A stretch of 64,000 bases of DNA, taken from positions 62,001 to 126,000 of the forward strand of contig NZ_JACHHG010000007.1 of the NCBI RefSeq assembly GCF_014202645.1, in the 5' to 3' direction. Below are positions 53,198 through 62,218 of the stretch, in pieces. The notes below the pieces were generated by a model. The model was not told where the DNA came from and made no database searches. It worked only from the letters and a program-made list of their open reading frames with translations. Made by a program: the position numbers and the translations under genes. The stretch's first letter is position 1, and each line of letters starts with the position of its first letter. This stretch comes from Deinobacterium chartae (GTDB lineage Bacteria; Deinococcota; Deinococci; Deinococcales; Deinococcaceae).

Positions 53198-53767
53198 TTA
53201 TTCTACCCGCAGGCGCACCTGGGTGCCGTCGGCTCCCTCGAGCTCGATCAGCGGGCCCACCGGGGGCTGGCTGGTGAGCAGCAGACGCAGCGCCTCGAGG
53301 TCGAGCCCCTGGGCCGAGATGGCCTGCAGTGCCTGCTGCGGCAGCAGCTTGGTGGCGTGCTCGGCGAGGGCGAGCGGCAAGTTGGCGCGGACCTGCCCGC
53401 CGTCGGCGGTTTCGATCTCGATGCGCAGCAGGGTACCGGGGCGCGGGCCGCTCATGGCGCGGTCGATGCGGTGACCGACCAGCCCGGTGATCTGGCGGGT
53501 CATGTTCTCGATGTCCTGCCCCAGCGAGCCCATGCCGCCCATGCTGACGTGGGCCGTAGCGCTGCGGCGTACCCCGGCGCGCAGTTCGAGCAACCCGGAG
53601 AGTTCTTCGACGCTGAACTCCCCTTCGCGCAGCAGGCCGAAAAAGGCATTCCAGGTGGATTCGGAGAGCTGGAGCCGTCCGGAGAGGGCGGTGAGGAGCC
53701 GGGCGGCGTCCTCGTCGGACAGGCGTCCGTTGCGGACCATCTCGAGGATCTTACGGATCTGTTGCAT
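53198..53767 (-). CDS. SHOCT-like-domain protein, envelope-stress cluster
   Basis: The 189 residues have an N-terminal SHOCT-like segment (QQIRKILEMVRNGRLSDEDA then ARLLTALSGR), a DUF1707-like helix, and a strand-rich C-terminal half (LLRIEIETADGGQVRANLPL). Such modules often accompany DUF4097 proteins. It lies two bases from the DUF4097-type gene upstream and is probably translated from the same mRNA. Confidence 0.65.
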   Translation of the reverse strand: MQQIRKILEMVRNGRLSDEDAARLLTALSGRLQLSESTWNAFFGLLREGEFSVEELSGLLELRAGVRRSATAHVSMGGMGSLGQDIENMTRQITGLVGHRIDRAMSGPRPGTLLRIEIETADGGQVRANLPLALAEHATKLLPQQALQAISAQGLDLEALRLLLTSQPPVGPLIELEGADGTQVRLRVE

Positions 53768-53769
53768 CT

Positions 53770-54684
53770 TCAGAGTTCTTTCTTTTCGAAGCGCACCCCT
53801 TCGTCGGATGCACGTTCAAAGCTGGGCTGCGCAGGAGCGGTCGGAGCGACCGGAGCCGCAGGGGCCGTGGGAGCCGTGGGGGCTGCCGGAGCGGCGGCCC
53901 CGCGAACCGGCTGGATGTTGGGGTCGAGCCGCACCTTCACGTCTCCGGCGGTGAGGTTCAGGGTGATGTCGGCCGTACCCGCACCGAGCACGCCGTCGTA
54001 GCGTCCGCCGACCACGCCTCCGCTGCGTTTGGCGATGGCAAAGTCGTGGCCGGTTACGTCGCCGGCGGCCATGTCCACCGTGACCTTCGCGCTCGAGGAC
54101 GGGCTCAGGCGCAGGTCCACATCGCCGGCCACGGCGTCGACGCGATGTCGGCCCTCGGTGACGTGCGCATAGATGTCGATGTCGCCCGCCTTGGCCGAGA
54201 CGTCGAAACCGCCTACGCCGCGCAGGGTCAGGTCACCGGCTTGCAGCTTGGCGGTCACGAAGCCCGAGACCTGCTCGATATCCACGTCGCCGACGACGGC
54301 GTTCACCTCGAGGTGGGGAGTGCGGCGGGGAATTTCGAGTTCGACCTTGATGGACCGCAGGCGGTTGAGGCCCTGCAAGATGCGCTCGAACAGGCTGCCT
54401 TCCTCGCGGTCGGGGCGCTGGTGAACGCGCCAGCCGTCGTGGGTGGGAATCAGCTCGATGTCCTCGCCGCCGCGCAGCACGCGCGGTTGCTGAATGTCTT
54501 CGGATCCGCGCACGGTGATGTCTCCGCTGATCAGTTTGATGCTGACGTTGCTTCCGGCCTGGGTGGGTTCAACAGGAATGATGTCGCGGCGGGTGCCGAG
54601 AAGCTGTTCGGCTTCTTCGGGGGTGAGCTTGCCTTCGTTGACGAGTTCGCGGACGCGTTGTTCGAAACTGGGTTCCTGGGTCAT
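53770..54684 (-). CDS. DUF4097-type putative adhesin / envelope-stress protein
   Basis: The start at 54684 has AAGGAGG upstream. A SHOCT-like start (FEQRVRELVNEGKLTPEEAEQ) is followed by repeated short strands with G-D-I/V turns (LISGDITVRG, VVGDVDIEQ, LQAGDLTLRG, KAGDIDIYAH, VAGDVDLRL, TAGDVKVRL). These form a toastrack beta-helix, then a Pro/Ala-rich tail. The strong promoter TTGACA-N18-TACATT lies upstream. The neighbour 53198 shares the SHOCT-like start. Confidence 0.78.
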   Translation of the reverse strand: MTQEPSFEQRVRELVNEGKLTPEEAEQLLGTRRDIIPVEPTQAGSNVSIKLISGDITVRGSEDIQQPRVLRGGEDIELIPTHDGWRVHQRPDREEGSLFERILQGLNRLRSIKVELEIPRRTPHLEVNAVVGDVDIEQVSGFVTAKLQAGDLTLRGVGGFDVSAKAGDIDIYAHVTEGRHRVDAVAGDVDLRLSPSSSAKVTVDMAAGDVTGHDFAIAKRSGGVVGGRYDGVLGAGTADITLNLTAGDVKVRLDPNIQPVRGAAAPAAPTAPTAPAAPVAPTAPAQPSFERASDEGVRFEKKEL

Positions 54685-54702
54685 GGCGACCTCCTTGCTA
54701 TG

Positions 54703-54732
54703 AATGTAAACCAATTTATCCGTTTTTGTCAA
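54703..54732 (-). promoter_or_regulatory. Consensus sigma-70-type promoter of the DUF4097 gene
   Basis: On the minus strand TTGACA (54732-54727) is spaced 18 bases from TACATT (54708-54703). Unlike most genes here, this one has a good -35 and a ribosome binding site. Confidence 0.7.
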
Positions 54733-54781
54733 TAGTGATTTTATATTTTGTAAAACCGCGTTCGAAAGGGGCTCGGGAAGC

Positions 54782-54787
54782 TATGCT
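54782..54787 (+). promoter_or_regulatory. Leaderless -10 hexamer for the RNase II gene
   Basis: TATGCT lies six bases before the GTG at 54794. Confidence 0.6.
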
Positions 54788-54793
54788 GGTCCC

Positions 54794-56611
54794 GTGAGCC
54801 TTACCGCCGGAGCCCTGGTCGTCTACAAACACAAGCCCGCCCGCGTTCTCAGCGGCGGGGACAAGCCCGAAATCGAAATCCTGGGCGCAGGCAGACAGCG
54901 CGTGCGTCCCAAAGACGTCCAGCCGCTGCACCCCGGGCCGCTCGAGAGCCTCGCGGCCCTGACTCCGCCGCCGGGCAACCCCGAAGAAGCCTGGGAACTG
55001 CTCGAGGGCACCGAAACCACCCTCGAGGAACTGGCCGAACTCGTCTACGGGACGTTTACGCCCGCCAGTGCCTGGGCGGTATGGCAGCTGCTCGAGGCAG
55101 GCGATCTGTTTTACGGCGCCCCCGCGCGCATCGTGCCGCGCACCCCTGCCGAGCGCGCCGAGCACGCCGAGCGCTTCGCTGCGCAGCAGGCCGAGGCCGA
55201 TCGTCAGGAAGCCTTCCTGGCCCGCCTGCGGCGCGGCGAGCTGAACCCCGAAGACCGCCCGCGCCTCGCCGACGTAGAAGCGCTGGCGCTGGGCCGCGCG
55301 ACCAAGAGCCGCACCCTGGCCGCGCTGGGCCGCAGCGAAACGCCCGAGGCCGCGCACGCACTGCTGCTGCGGGTCGGCGCCTGGAACGAGACGATGAACC
55401 CCTACCCTACCCGCCTGGGCGTGGACACCCGCCCGGTGACGCTGCCGCTGCCCACGCTGCCCGACGAGCCGCGCCTGGACCTGACCCACCTGCCCGCGCT
55501 GGCCATCGACGACGAAGGCAGCCTGGACCCGGACGACGCGTTGAGCCTCGAGGCCCTGCCGCACGGCTGGCGACTGTGGGTGCACGTTTCGGACGCGGCC
55601 GCGCTGATCACCCCCGACTCGGAGCTCGACCTCGAGGCACGCCGCCGGGGGGCTACGCTCTACCTGCCCGAAGGTGCCGTACCCATGCTGCCGCAGGCGG
55701 CCATCGAGGCGCTGGGGCTGGGGTTGGGCGAGGTCTCCCCCGCCCTCTCGATCCGCGTGGATCTGGACGCAAACTTCGAGCCGCTCGAGGTGGACGTGGC
55801 CCTCACCCGGGTGCGGGTCACACGCCTCACCTACGCCCAGGCCCAGGAACAGCTCGGCGACGAACCGCTCGCCACCCTGCGCCGCATCGCCGCGCACCTG
55901 CGCGAAGGGCGCGCCGGGCGGGGCGCTTTGATGATCGAGCTGCCCGAGGTGAAGGTGCGCGTGCACGGCGGGCAGGTCGACGTCAAGGTGCTGCCGCCGC
56001 TCGAGAGCCGACAGGTGGTGCAAGAAAGCATGATGCTGGCCGGCTGGGCGGTCGCCACCTTTGGCCTCGAGCACGGTATCCCGCTGCCATACGCCGCGCA
56101 GGAGGCATTCGAACGCTACGATGACCAAGCCACCACCCTGCCCGAGATGTACGCGCGGCGGCGCAGCCTCAAACGCACGCAGTGGGCCGCCCAGCCCGCC
56201 CCACACGCCGGGCTGGGCCTGGAACGCTACGTGCAGAGCACCTCGCCGATGCGGCGCTACCTCGACCTGGTGGCCCACCAGCAATTGCGGGCCTTCCTGG
56301 CCGAGCGGCCCTTTGTACGCACCCCGGACATGCTGCAGCGCATCGGGGCGGCCGACCTCGCCTCGAGCGGCGTGCGCGAGGCCGAACGCAAGAGCTTGCG
56401 CCACTGGACGCTGGTGTACCTCAGCCGACACCGCGGTCCCTGGCACGGCGTGGTGGTCGACCGCCGCGGTCCGGCGGCCACGGTGCTGCTCACCGAACTG
56501 GCCCTCGAGCTGAGCCTGACCGGCGACCTCGCTCCGGGCAGCGAACTGCGCCTCGAGGCAGCCGAAATCGACCTGCCGGGCCTCGACGCCCGGGTCCGCA
56601 ACGTCGGCTGA
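54794..56611 (+). CDS. RNase II-family exoribonuclease
   Basis: The 605-residue protein has an N-terminal winged-helix/OB-like part (about 1-230) and a central RNB domain with the metal-binding run AIDDEGSLDPDDALSLE. Other signatures are YLPEGAVPMLPQ, YVQSTSPMRRYLDLVAHQQL and a C-terminal S1-like barrel (GPAATVLLTELALELS). It degrades RNA 3'-5' and resembles the D. radiodurans RNase II (DR0020). It is shorter than E. coli RNase II and its N-terminal cold-shock domain appears replaced. The GTG start is leaderless. Confidence 0.9.
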   Translation: MSLTAGALVVYKHKPARVLSGGDKPEIEILGAGRQRVRPKDVQPLHPGPLESLAALTPPPGNPEEAWELLEGTETTLEELAELVYGTFTPASAWAVWQLLEAGDLFYGAPARIVPRTPAERAEHAERFAAQQAEADRQEAFLARLRRGELNPEDRPRLADVEALALGRATKSRTLAALGRSETPEAAHALLLRVGAWNETMNPYPTRLGVDTRPVTLPLPTLPDEPRLDLTHLPALAIDDEGSLDPDDALSLEALPHGWRLWVHVSDAAALITPDSELDLEARRRGATLYLPEGAVPMLPQAAIEALGLGLGEVSPALSIRVDLDANFEPLEVDVALTRVRVTRLTYAQAQEQLGDEPLATLRRIAAHLREGRAGRGALMIELPEVKVRVHGGQVDVKVLPPLESRQVVQESMMLAGWAVATFGLEHGIPLPYAAQEAFERYDDQATTLPEMYARRRSLKRTQWAAQPAPHAGLGLERYVQSTSPMRRYLDLVAHQQLRAFLAERPFVRTPDMLQRIGAADLASSGVREAERKSLRHWTLVYLSRHRGPWHGVVVDRRGPAATVLLTELALELSLTGDLAPGSELRLEAAEIDLPGLDARVRNVG

Positions 56612-56617
56612 AACGGT

Positions 56618-56655
56618 GCGGGCGGGACGTTCGTCCCCGCCCGCCAGGTTTTTTT
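56618..56655 (+). terminator. Terminator after the RNase II gene
   Basis: GCGGGCGGGACG, TT, CGTCCCCGCCCGC (one-base bulge) is followed by TTTTTTT (56649-56655). Confidence 0.8.
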
Positions 56656-56716
56656 CGCGTTCAGCAAACGGTTTTTCTAATCCATGCCAACTTACGGTGC
56701 GCCGGTGGCCGGGGAA

Positions 56717-56722
56717 TAGAAT
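56717..56722 (+). promoter_or_regulatory. Leaderless -10 hexamer for the chelatase gene
   Basis: TAGAAT lies six bases before the ATG at 56729. Confidence 0.6.
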
Positions 56723-56728
56723 AGAAAC

Positions 56729-58123
56729 ATGCGTTCCCTGGTTCTGATCGGCCACGGCTCCCACCTCAACCCGGACTCCGCGCGCGCGGTGTACCACTAC
56801 GCCGAGCTGCTGCGCGGGCAGGGCTTCTTCGACGAGGTCCTCGAGGGATACTGGAAGGAAGAGCCCTCGCTGCGCCAGGTCCTGCGCACCGCCCGCTACA
56901 CCGACGTCACGGTGATCCCCATGTTCATCTCCGAGGGCTACTTCACCGAAACGGTGATCCCGCGCGAGATGGGCCTCGGCCACCAGGGCCCGGTCCCGCC
57001 CGAAGGCGTGGTCCGCCAGATCGGCGGGGTCACCGTGCGTTACACCCTGCCCTACGGCGTGCACCCCAGCATGTCCGAGGTGATCATGCAGCGCGCCCTC
57101 GAGGCCTGCCCGGACGCCAGCCCCGAGGATACCGCCCTGCTCATCATCGGACACGGCACCACCCGCAACCCCAACTCCAGCCGCGTGGTCTACCACAACG
57201 CCGACCGCATCCGCGCCTCCGGCCGCTTCCGCGAGGTCGCCGCCCTGTTCCTCGACGAGGACCCCCGGGTGAACACCTGGCCCGAACTGCTCTCCTCCCG
57301 GCGCGTGGTGATGATCCCCTTCTTCACCGCCGAGGGCTGGCACACCCAGGAAACCATCCCCGAGGACCTGGGCCTGACCGGTGCGGTGACCGAGTTCGGC
57401 GAGCGCACGGTGTACTACGGCCTGCCGGTCGGCACGCACCCGCAGATCGCCGACGTGATCGTGCAACTCGCCCAGGACGCCCTGGCCCAGAGCCCGATGC
57501 CCGGCGAGGACAACCCCGACCACGAGGAAGCCTGGGCGGCCTTCATGACCCGCGCCGACGCGGGTCTGCGCCTGGGCGAGGCGACCATCACCCCGCACGC
57601 CGGGCTGTACGAGGTGCGCCCCACCCTGGACGAGGGCCGCGAGGACCTCGAGCTGCTGGCCACCCCCGAGGGCCTGCGCGACCGGGTACGCCTGTCGGAC
57701 AGCGGCGAGTACCGCCCGGTCCATACCCTGCGCAACCTGCCCAGGGGCTGGCGCGCGGTGTTCGACGCCGCCGACTTGCGCCGCGCGATCGGCTACCTGT
57801 ATCCGGCCGTGGTCGAAGAGGGCTACCTCGCCTCGCAGCGCGCGCTGCAGGCCACGCCCTGGGCGTCCACCGCCCGCCGTCAGACCGGCATCTACACCAA
57901 GGTGCAGCAGGCCACGCCCGAGGAGGTGGCGGCCACCTCGAGGCGGGTGTGCGGCGGCTGCCTCAAGACCCGGTTGTGGGCCGGAGACAACCTGTACCGC
58001 ACCTTCTTCGACGGGGTTCCGGGCGGCATTCCCTGCGCCGAGGCCTGCACCTTCTTGGTCTCGGAGATCCGTGAGACGGTCGCTGCGCGCCAGCAGCAAG
58101 AACGCGAGCTGCAAACGGCCTGA
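56729..58123 (+). CDS. DR2241-like CbiX-type chelatase with Fe-S motif
   Basis: The 464-residue protein has two CbiX/SirB-like chelatase halves: [20 protein letters not shown], then [19 protein letters not shown] with metal-binding His residues and [18 protein letters not shown]-terminal domain carries Cys408, Cys411, Cys436 and Cys440 (CGGCLK and PCAEAC). This matches DR2241 of D. radiodurans, a structurally described chelatase-like protein with extra domains and an Fe4S4 cluster, recalled from memory. It may insert Co or Fe into a tetrapyrrole. It lies 5 kb from a cobalamin riboswitch. Confidence 0.88.
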   Translation: MRSLVLIGHGSHLNPDSARAVYHYAELLRGQGFFDEVLEGYWKEEPSLRQVLRTARYTDVTVIPMFISEGYFTETVIPREMGLGHQGPVPPEGVVRQIGGVTVRYTLPYGVHPSMSEVIMQRALEACPDASPEDTALLIIGHGTTRNPNSSRVVYHNADRIRASGRFREVAALFLDEDPRVNTWPELLSSRRVVMIPFFTAEGWHTQETIPEDLGLTGAVTEFGERTVYYGLPVGTHPQIADVIVQLAQDALAQSPMPGEDNPDHEEAWAAFMTRADAGLRLGEATITPHAGLYEVRPTLDEGREDLELLATPEGLRDRVRLSDSGEYRPVHTLRNLPRGWRAVFDAADLRRAIGYLYPAVVEEGYLASQRALQATPWASTARRQTGIYTKVQQATPEEVAATSRRVCGGCLKTRLWAGDNLYRTFFDGVPGGIPCAEACTFLVSEIRETVAARQQQERELQTA

Positions 58124-58134
58124 GCCACACGCGC

Positions 58135-58166
58135 GAGCGGCGGGGAAGCCAGCCTCCCCGCCGCTC
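58135..58166. terminator. Hairpin between convergent chelatase and CAP-domain genes
   Basis: GAGCGGCGGGGA (58135-58146), AGCCAGCC, TCCCCGCCGCTC (58155-58166). It is a 12-bp stem between the two stops and could end both transcripts. Confidence 0.65.
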
Positions 58167-58178
58167 ATGTCCCCGCGC

Positions 58179-59216
58179 TTACTCCGGGGTTCCCAGCACC
58201 TGCACCCAGTAGCTCACGCGAGGATCTGCCGGGTCCTGGGCGTACCCGTAACCCACCTCGAGGACGTCGGACATCAGGTTCCGGCAGTGCCCGGGGCTGC
58301 GCTGCCAGCCCAGCAGCGCGGTCTCGGGCGTCAGGGTGCCCATCGCCAGGTTCTCGGCGATCAGGCGGTAGCGGTAGCCCGCTGCGCGCGCCCGGGCGGC
58401 CACGTCGCTGCCGTCCACCGGCGAGGTATGGGCAAAAAAGTGGTTGGCGGCCATCATGGCCGCCTGCGCGCGCGCCACGCGGTCCAGGGTGGCCGAGCGG
58501 CGCAGCGCCGGGCGGGACAGGCCCCCGAAGGCCTGGGCGTCGCAGCGCCAGCCGCGCGCCCGCGCCGAGTTCGCCAGGCGGTGCAAGCTCTCTTCGAGGT
58601 CGGCCCGCGGCGTGAAACGCGCCAGCTTGAAGCGCAGCGCGCGCTCGAGCGGCGCCGTGCCCTGCGCCTCGAGGCGCAGCTTCAGGTCGTAATTTCCAGG
58701 ATTCAGCGGCGGAAAGCGCAACCCCGGGCCCTCGAAGCTGCGGCCGGCCAAGGTCCACACCGTGCGGGTCACCGGGCCTTCGGTGCGGCTGCCCTCGCTG
58801 CTGACCTCGAGGCCGCCCTCGAGGGTGGGAAGCAGCACGGCCCGCGCGACCGGCGGACCTGCCGAGAGAACCTGCAGCTCCAGGTTGCCGCGCTGCACGC
58901 TGCCGCCCGACAGGGTAGCGGTGAGCTGCACGGTGTAGCGTCCGGGGCGGTAATACACGTGGACCGGGCGAGCGCCCTGGCCGCGGCTTCCGTCGCCGAA
59001 GTCCCACTCGAAGCGGGCGGCGGGGTCGCTCGAGGTGGCCTGGAAGCTCACCGTGAGCGGCGCGGTGCGGGTGGAATCGTAGGTGTAGGTCAGGTTCAAG
59101 GTGCGGGCAGAGGCCGCCACGGCGGGAACAACGGACAGCAGGGCGAGGGCAGCGGGAAAAAAACGCAGGGGTACGATCAACAGCGGGTCTTTCTGGTTCA
59201 AGAAGAGGCGGCCCAT
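58179..59216 (-). CDS. Secreted PKD and CAP/SCP domain protein
   Basis: A signal sequence (about 15-36) is followed by a PKD domain (SFQATSSDPAARFEWDFGDG and YYRPGRYTVQLTATLSGG). A linker leads to a CAP/SCP domain (DRVARAQAAMMAANHFFAH, ENLAMGTLTPETALLGWQRS, CRNLMSDVLEVGYGYAQD). PKD folds mediate extracellular binding; CAP domains bind lipids or act at the wall. It is the last gene of the ExbB operon, 37 bases after the 233-aa protein. The ATG at 59216 allows a long positively charged N-region. Confidence 0.85.
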   Translation of the reverse strand: MGRLFLNQKDPLLIVPLRFFPAALALLSVVPAVAASARTLNLTYTYDSTRTAPLTVSFQATSSDPAARFEWDFGDGSRGQGARPVHVYYRPGRYTVQLTATLSGGSVQRGNLELQVLSAGPPVARAVLLPTLEGGLEVSSEGSRTEGPVTRTVWTLAGRSFEGPGLRFPPLNPGNYDLKLRLEAQGTAPLERALRFKLARFTPRADLEESLHRLANSARARGWRCDAQAFGGLSRPALRRSATLDRVARAQAAMMAANHFFAHTSPVDGSDVAARARAAGYRYRLIAENLAMGTLTPETALLGWQRSPGHCRNLMSDVLEVGYGYAQDPADPRVSYWVQVLGTPE

Positions 59217-59253
59217 GGCCGCCTCCGGGAAGAACGCGGGGTCCGGGGAGAGC

Positions 59254-59955
59254 TCAGTACAGCTTGGTCAGGTCGGCGGTGATCTGGTAGGCGCAGTCGG
59301 TGTCGGCTTCGGTGCGCAGCAGCAGGTCAAGCTTGCCGTTGGGTTTGATACCGGCTTTCAGGGCGTCGAAGTAGTACACCATGGTGCCGCTCCAACGTCC
59401 GCCCTCCTGCTTCCAGTCCTGCACGAACGCGCGGCGGTACGGTGCGGTGACCTTGCCGTCGGCCGCGCGCATGGCGACGTTGTAGGCGTCGCGCAGGCGC
59501 TCGGCCTGCAGGCCCTGCATGCGCACGTAAACCCGCAGGTGGCCGTCGGGCAGGCGGCCCTCGCCCGACGCCAGGGCATCTTTGACCGAGAGGTTCTTGA
59601 AGGCGTTACGCGCCTCCTGCGCCTGCAAGAAGAGGTCGTCGGCCTGACCGGTCAGGGTGACCGCAACCGGGCGGCTTCCGTAGGTGGCAAAATCGGTCGG
59701 AGCGTTGGTCCAGTTGGCCAGGCAGGCGGTCTTGTCGCCGTCGAACACGCTGACCGCACCCGGCGTCTTGAACGCACCGTTTTCAACGGTCAGGTCCAGG
59801 GTCAGCAGGGTCGGCAGCGGATCGCGGCGGTTGTAAGCCGAATCGATGACCTCCTTGGCCGAGGTCTGATCCAGCTTGGGAACCCAGGCGAAAGCGTGTC
59901 CGCCCGCGAGCAGAGAAACCAAAAGCAGTCGGGTCGCGGTTTTTTTGAGGTTCAT
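59254..59955 (-). CDS. Secreted hypothetical protein of the Ton-type operon
   Basis: The start at 59955 (MNLKKTATRLLLVSLLAGGH) gives a clear signal peptide. The mature 210 residues hold two Cys residues (TACLANWTN, TDCAYQITADL) and no domain I recognise. It lies 42 bases after the TonB-like gene and 37 before the PKD-CAP gene. It is a candidate partner of the Ton-type system outside the cytoplasmic membrane. Confidence 0.6.
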   Translation of the reverse strand: MNLKKTATRLLLVSLLAGGHAFAWVPKLDQTSAKEVIDSAYNRRDPLPTLLTLDLTVENGAFKTPGAVSVFDGDKTACLANWTNAPTDFATYGSRPVAVTLTGQADDLFLQAQEARNAFKNLSVKDALASGEGRLPDGHLRVYVRMQGLQAERLRDAYNVAMRAADGKVTAPYRRAFVQDWKQEGGRWSGTMVYYFDALKAGIKPNGKLDLLLRTEADTDCAYQITADLTKLY

Positions 59956-59997
59956 GGGTCTACCTTTCAACGAAAACATGACGGAAAACTGACGGGC

Positions 59998-61845
59998 TTA
60001 CTGCAGGAACACCACCCGGCAGGCCTGCCCTGCCGAGCGGAACTTCCCGGCTTCGGACGCGGAGAGCACCGCATCGTCGGAAAAACGGCTGCCCGGGGCG
60101 TTGCGCGAGGGTTGGACCCGCAGGGCCTTGACCCGCACCACGTTCTTGAAGGCCGCAAGTTCGCCCTCGCTGCGCACGTAGGTGTGCAAGTTGCCCTCGT
60201 TGACCAGCCGCGAGGCCACCCCCTTGACCAGCGCGGCGTCCGGCCAGATCTGGTTGCCGCCCTCGTCGTACACCAGCGAGGTCATCGAGCGTTGCAGCGG
60301 CGGGTTCAGGCCCCGCACGTCCACGGCCACGGTACACAGGCCCGGCTGGACCTCGCCGCCCGAGGCGCCTCCGGCTGCGGCGGTGCCACGACCTTCCGAG
60401 CTGGCCGGCGCGTCACCCTGCTCGCCTCCGGCACCGCCGGGCGTGCGTCCCGGGCGACCATCGCCGCCCGCCGGGCCCTCGCGGCCCCGCTCGGCCACCC
60501 CGCTCGAGGGGCGCTCGCCCACCGGGGCGCTGCGCGGAGCATCTCCTTGTCCCTCGACATTGGCCGGTGCCGTGCCGGAACCGCCGCTGCCCTCGTTCCT
60601 CGAGGGGCGCTCGACCGGCGAACCACCCGGACGCGGGGTGTCACTGGGCTGTCCGCGCCCCTCGAGGCTGCGTTCGGCCGTGCCTCCTGCGGCGGGCTGG
60701 GGCGCGCGCGCCTCGAGCGGCGAGCCCGCTCCGGGATCGGCGCTGCCCGGCTGTCCTGAGGGTGCGCGCTCGACCGGGGCGCGCTCGGCGGTGGCATCAC
60801 GCCCCGCCACGCTCGAGGCAGCGGGGCGCTCGGCCTGAGTCGGGGCGGCGGCACTCGGCTGCCCCTGGGCAGGAGCGCTGGGCCGCGGGTCGCGTACCGG
60901 AGCCGCAGCCTCGGGGCGGTCCGAAACGGCCGGAGCCTGCGGGACCCGCGCTGTCTCGGCCTGACCGGACTCGGGGCGTGGAGCGCGCTCCAGCGGTGCG
61001 GCGGCGTCCTGCCCGGAGGCCACCGGGAGGCGCGGGGCACGCTCCACCCCGGCCTGGGTGCCGGGCTCGCTGCGCGGAGCCAGAAATCCCGAGGACGGGG
61101 CGGGCTCGGCCACGGTCTCGGTCTGGCGGGTACGGCCCTCGGCAGCGGTCTGGGGCAGCTCGACCGGGGCACGCAGGTCCGAAGCCCCCCGCTCGGCCTC
61201 GGCCTGGGTTTCCAGCTGTTGCCGCGAGGGCACGCTGCTCGCCTCGGCCTGCGGGTCCGGCCGGCTGTCGAGCGGACGCAGCGGCGCAGCCTCCTGCCCA
61301 GGGGCCGGCTCGGTTTCCCGGGCGGGCGCGGGTGGAGCCACCGGAGCCGGCGCAGGCGCACGCGGCGCGGCGGCCTGGGTACGCGGGGCCTGCGGGGCCG
61401 GGCGCGTGGTGGGTTCGGGCCGCGCCGCAACCCGCGCGGGTTGCTGCGCGGGTTGCGGTTGAGCCTGCGGCTGCGGGCGGGGTTGCGGTTGTGGCCGGGG
61501 CTGCGGGCGGGCCGCCTGAGGCGGTTTGGGCTGCGCCCTGGGCTGCGACGGCTGCGGTTTGGGCGGCTCGGGTTTTTGCACCTGCGGGGTCCGCTGCGGG
61601 CGCGGGGCGGGGGCTGGAGGAATGTCCTCGAGTTCGATGACCTCGAGCGGCGGGTCTGCCGTGCGGTTCACCGGCGGAACGTACTGCGGAACCAGCAGCA
61701 CGCCCAGCACCGCCCCGAGGTGCAAGGCGGCGGTGAGCAGCAGTGCCCGGCGGCGCTCCACGCCGCCCTCGAGGGGCCCGCTGGGGACCCTGGGGGGGCG
61801 GGGCGGCCGGGACTTAGGGGGAAGTGGAGCGGGTCGAGATTGCAA
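59998..61845 (-). CDS. TonB-like protein with Pro-rich spacer and unusual C-terminal domain
   Basis: The 615 residues start with a cytoplasmic part and a single helix (RALLLTAALHLGAVLGVLLV, about 33-52). A very long Pro/Gln/Ala-rich spacer follows (about 60-480), as in TonB/TolA. The C-terminal 120 residues (GLCTVAVDVRGLNPPLQRSM, then VYDEGGNQIWPDAAL, VKALRVQPSRN and CRVVFLQ) do not look like TonB_C. They resemble the LPP20/FlgP-like lipoprotein domain from memory. It overlaps the exbD stop by 32 bases, so exbB-exbD-this gene form a unit. The spacer should let it cross the periplasm to the outer membrane. Confidence 0.78.
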   Translation of the reverse strand: MQSRPAPLPPKSRPPRPPRVPSGPLEGGVERRRALLLTAALHLGAVLGVLLVPQYVPPVNRTADPPLEVIELEDIPPAPAPRPQRTPQVQKPEPPKPQPSQPRAQPKPPQAARPQPRPQPQPRPQPQAQPQPAQQPARVAARPEPTTRPAPQAPRTQAAAPRAPAPAPVAPPAPARETEPAPGQEAAPLRPLDSRPDPQAEASSVPSRQQLETQAEAERGASDLRAPVELPQTAAEGRTRQTETVAEPAPSSGFLAPRSEPGTQAGVERAPRLPVASGQDAAAPLERAPRPESGQAETARVPQAPAVSDRPEAAAPVRDPRPSAPAQGQPSAAAPTQAERPAASSVAGRDATAERAPVERAPSGQPGSADPGAGSPLEARAPQPAAGGTAERSLEGRGQPSDTPRPGGSPVERPSRNEGSGGSGTAPANVEGQGDAPRSAPVGERPSSGVAERGREGPAGGDGRPGRTPGGAGGEQGDAPASSEGRGTAAAGGASGGEVQPGLCTVAVDVRGLNPPLQRSMTSLVYDEGGNQIWPDAALVKGVASRLVNEGNLHTYVRSEGELAAFKNVVRVKALRVQPSRNAPGSRFSDDAVLSASEAGKFRSAGQACRVVFLQ

Positions 61846-62218
61846 TGCGTCCGCCTCCTGCGCGCTTGATGACGTCCATGACGTTCACGACGGTGCCGTA
61901 GTTGCCGCGGCGGTCGGCCCGGAGGGCCACCACGCCGCCGCTCTGGGAGACCCGGGTTTTGAGGGCAGCCTCGAGCTGGGCGAGGGTCATGTGCTTGCCC
62001 TCGAGGTACACCTTGCCCGCCCGGTCCACCGAGACGGTGGGGATCTGCGCGGTATCGCGCAGCGAGCTGCGCGCACTGGGCAAGTCAATGGGCAGGGCGC
62101 TGTTGCGGGCATTGAGGTTGCTGGTGAGCATGAAGAAGATCACCAGCAGCAGCACGATATCCACCATCGGCGCGAAGTCGAAGGTCACCGCCTGTTCCTC
62201 GCGGAAACGGTGTCTCAT
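61814..62218 (-). CDS. exbD: ExbD/TolR-family proton-channel subunit
   Basis: The 134 residues have one membrane helix with the family Asp in FAPMVDIVLLLVIFFMLTSN, then a periplasmic domain (PTVSVDRAGKVYLEGKHM). It works with ExbB to drive a TonB-like protein by proton flow. The start at 62218 overlaps exbB by ATGA. Confidence 0.9.
   Translation of the reverse strand: MRHRFREEQAVTFDFAPMVDIVLLLVIFFMLTSNLNARNSALPIDLPSARSSLRDTAQIPTVSVDRAGKVYLEGKHMTLAQLEAALKTRVSQSGGVVALRADRRGNYGTVVNVMDVIKRAGGGRIAISTRSTSP

Noticed and set aside
54716-58168. 1150-residue minus-strand frame opposite the RNase II and chelatase genes
   Set aside because: Antisense shadow of two well-supported genes; the composition is Gly/Ala/His-rich with no domain.
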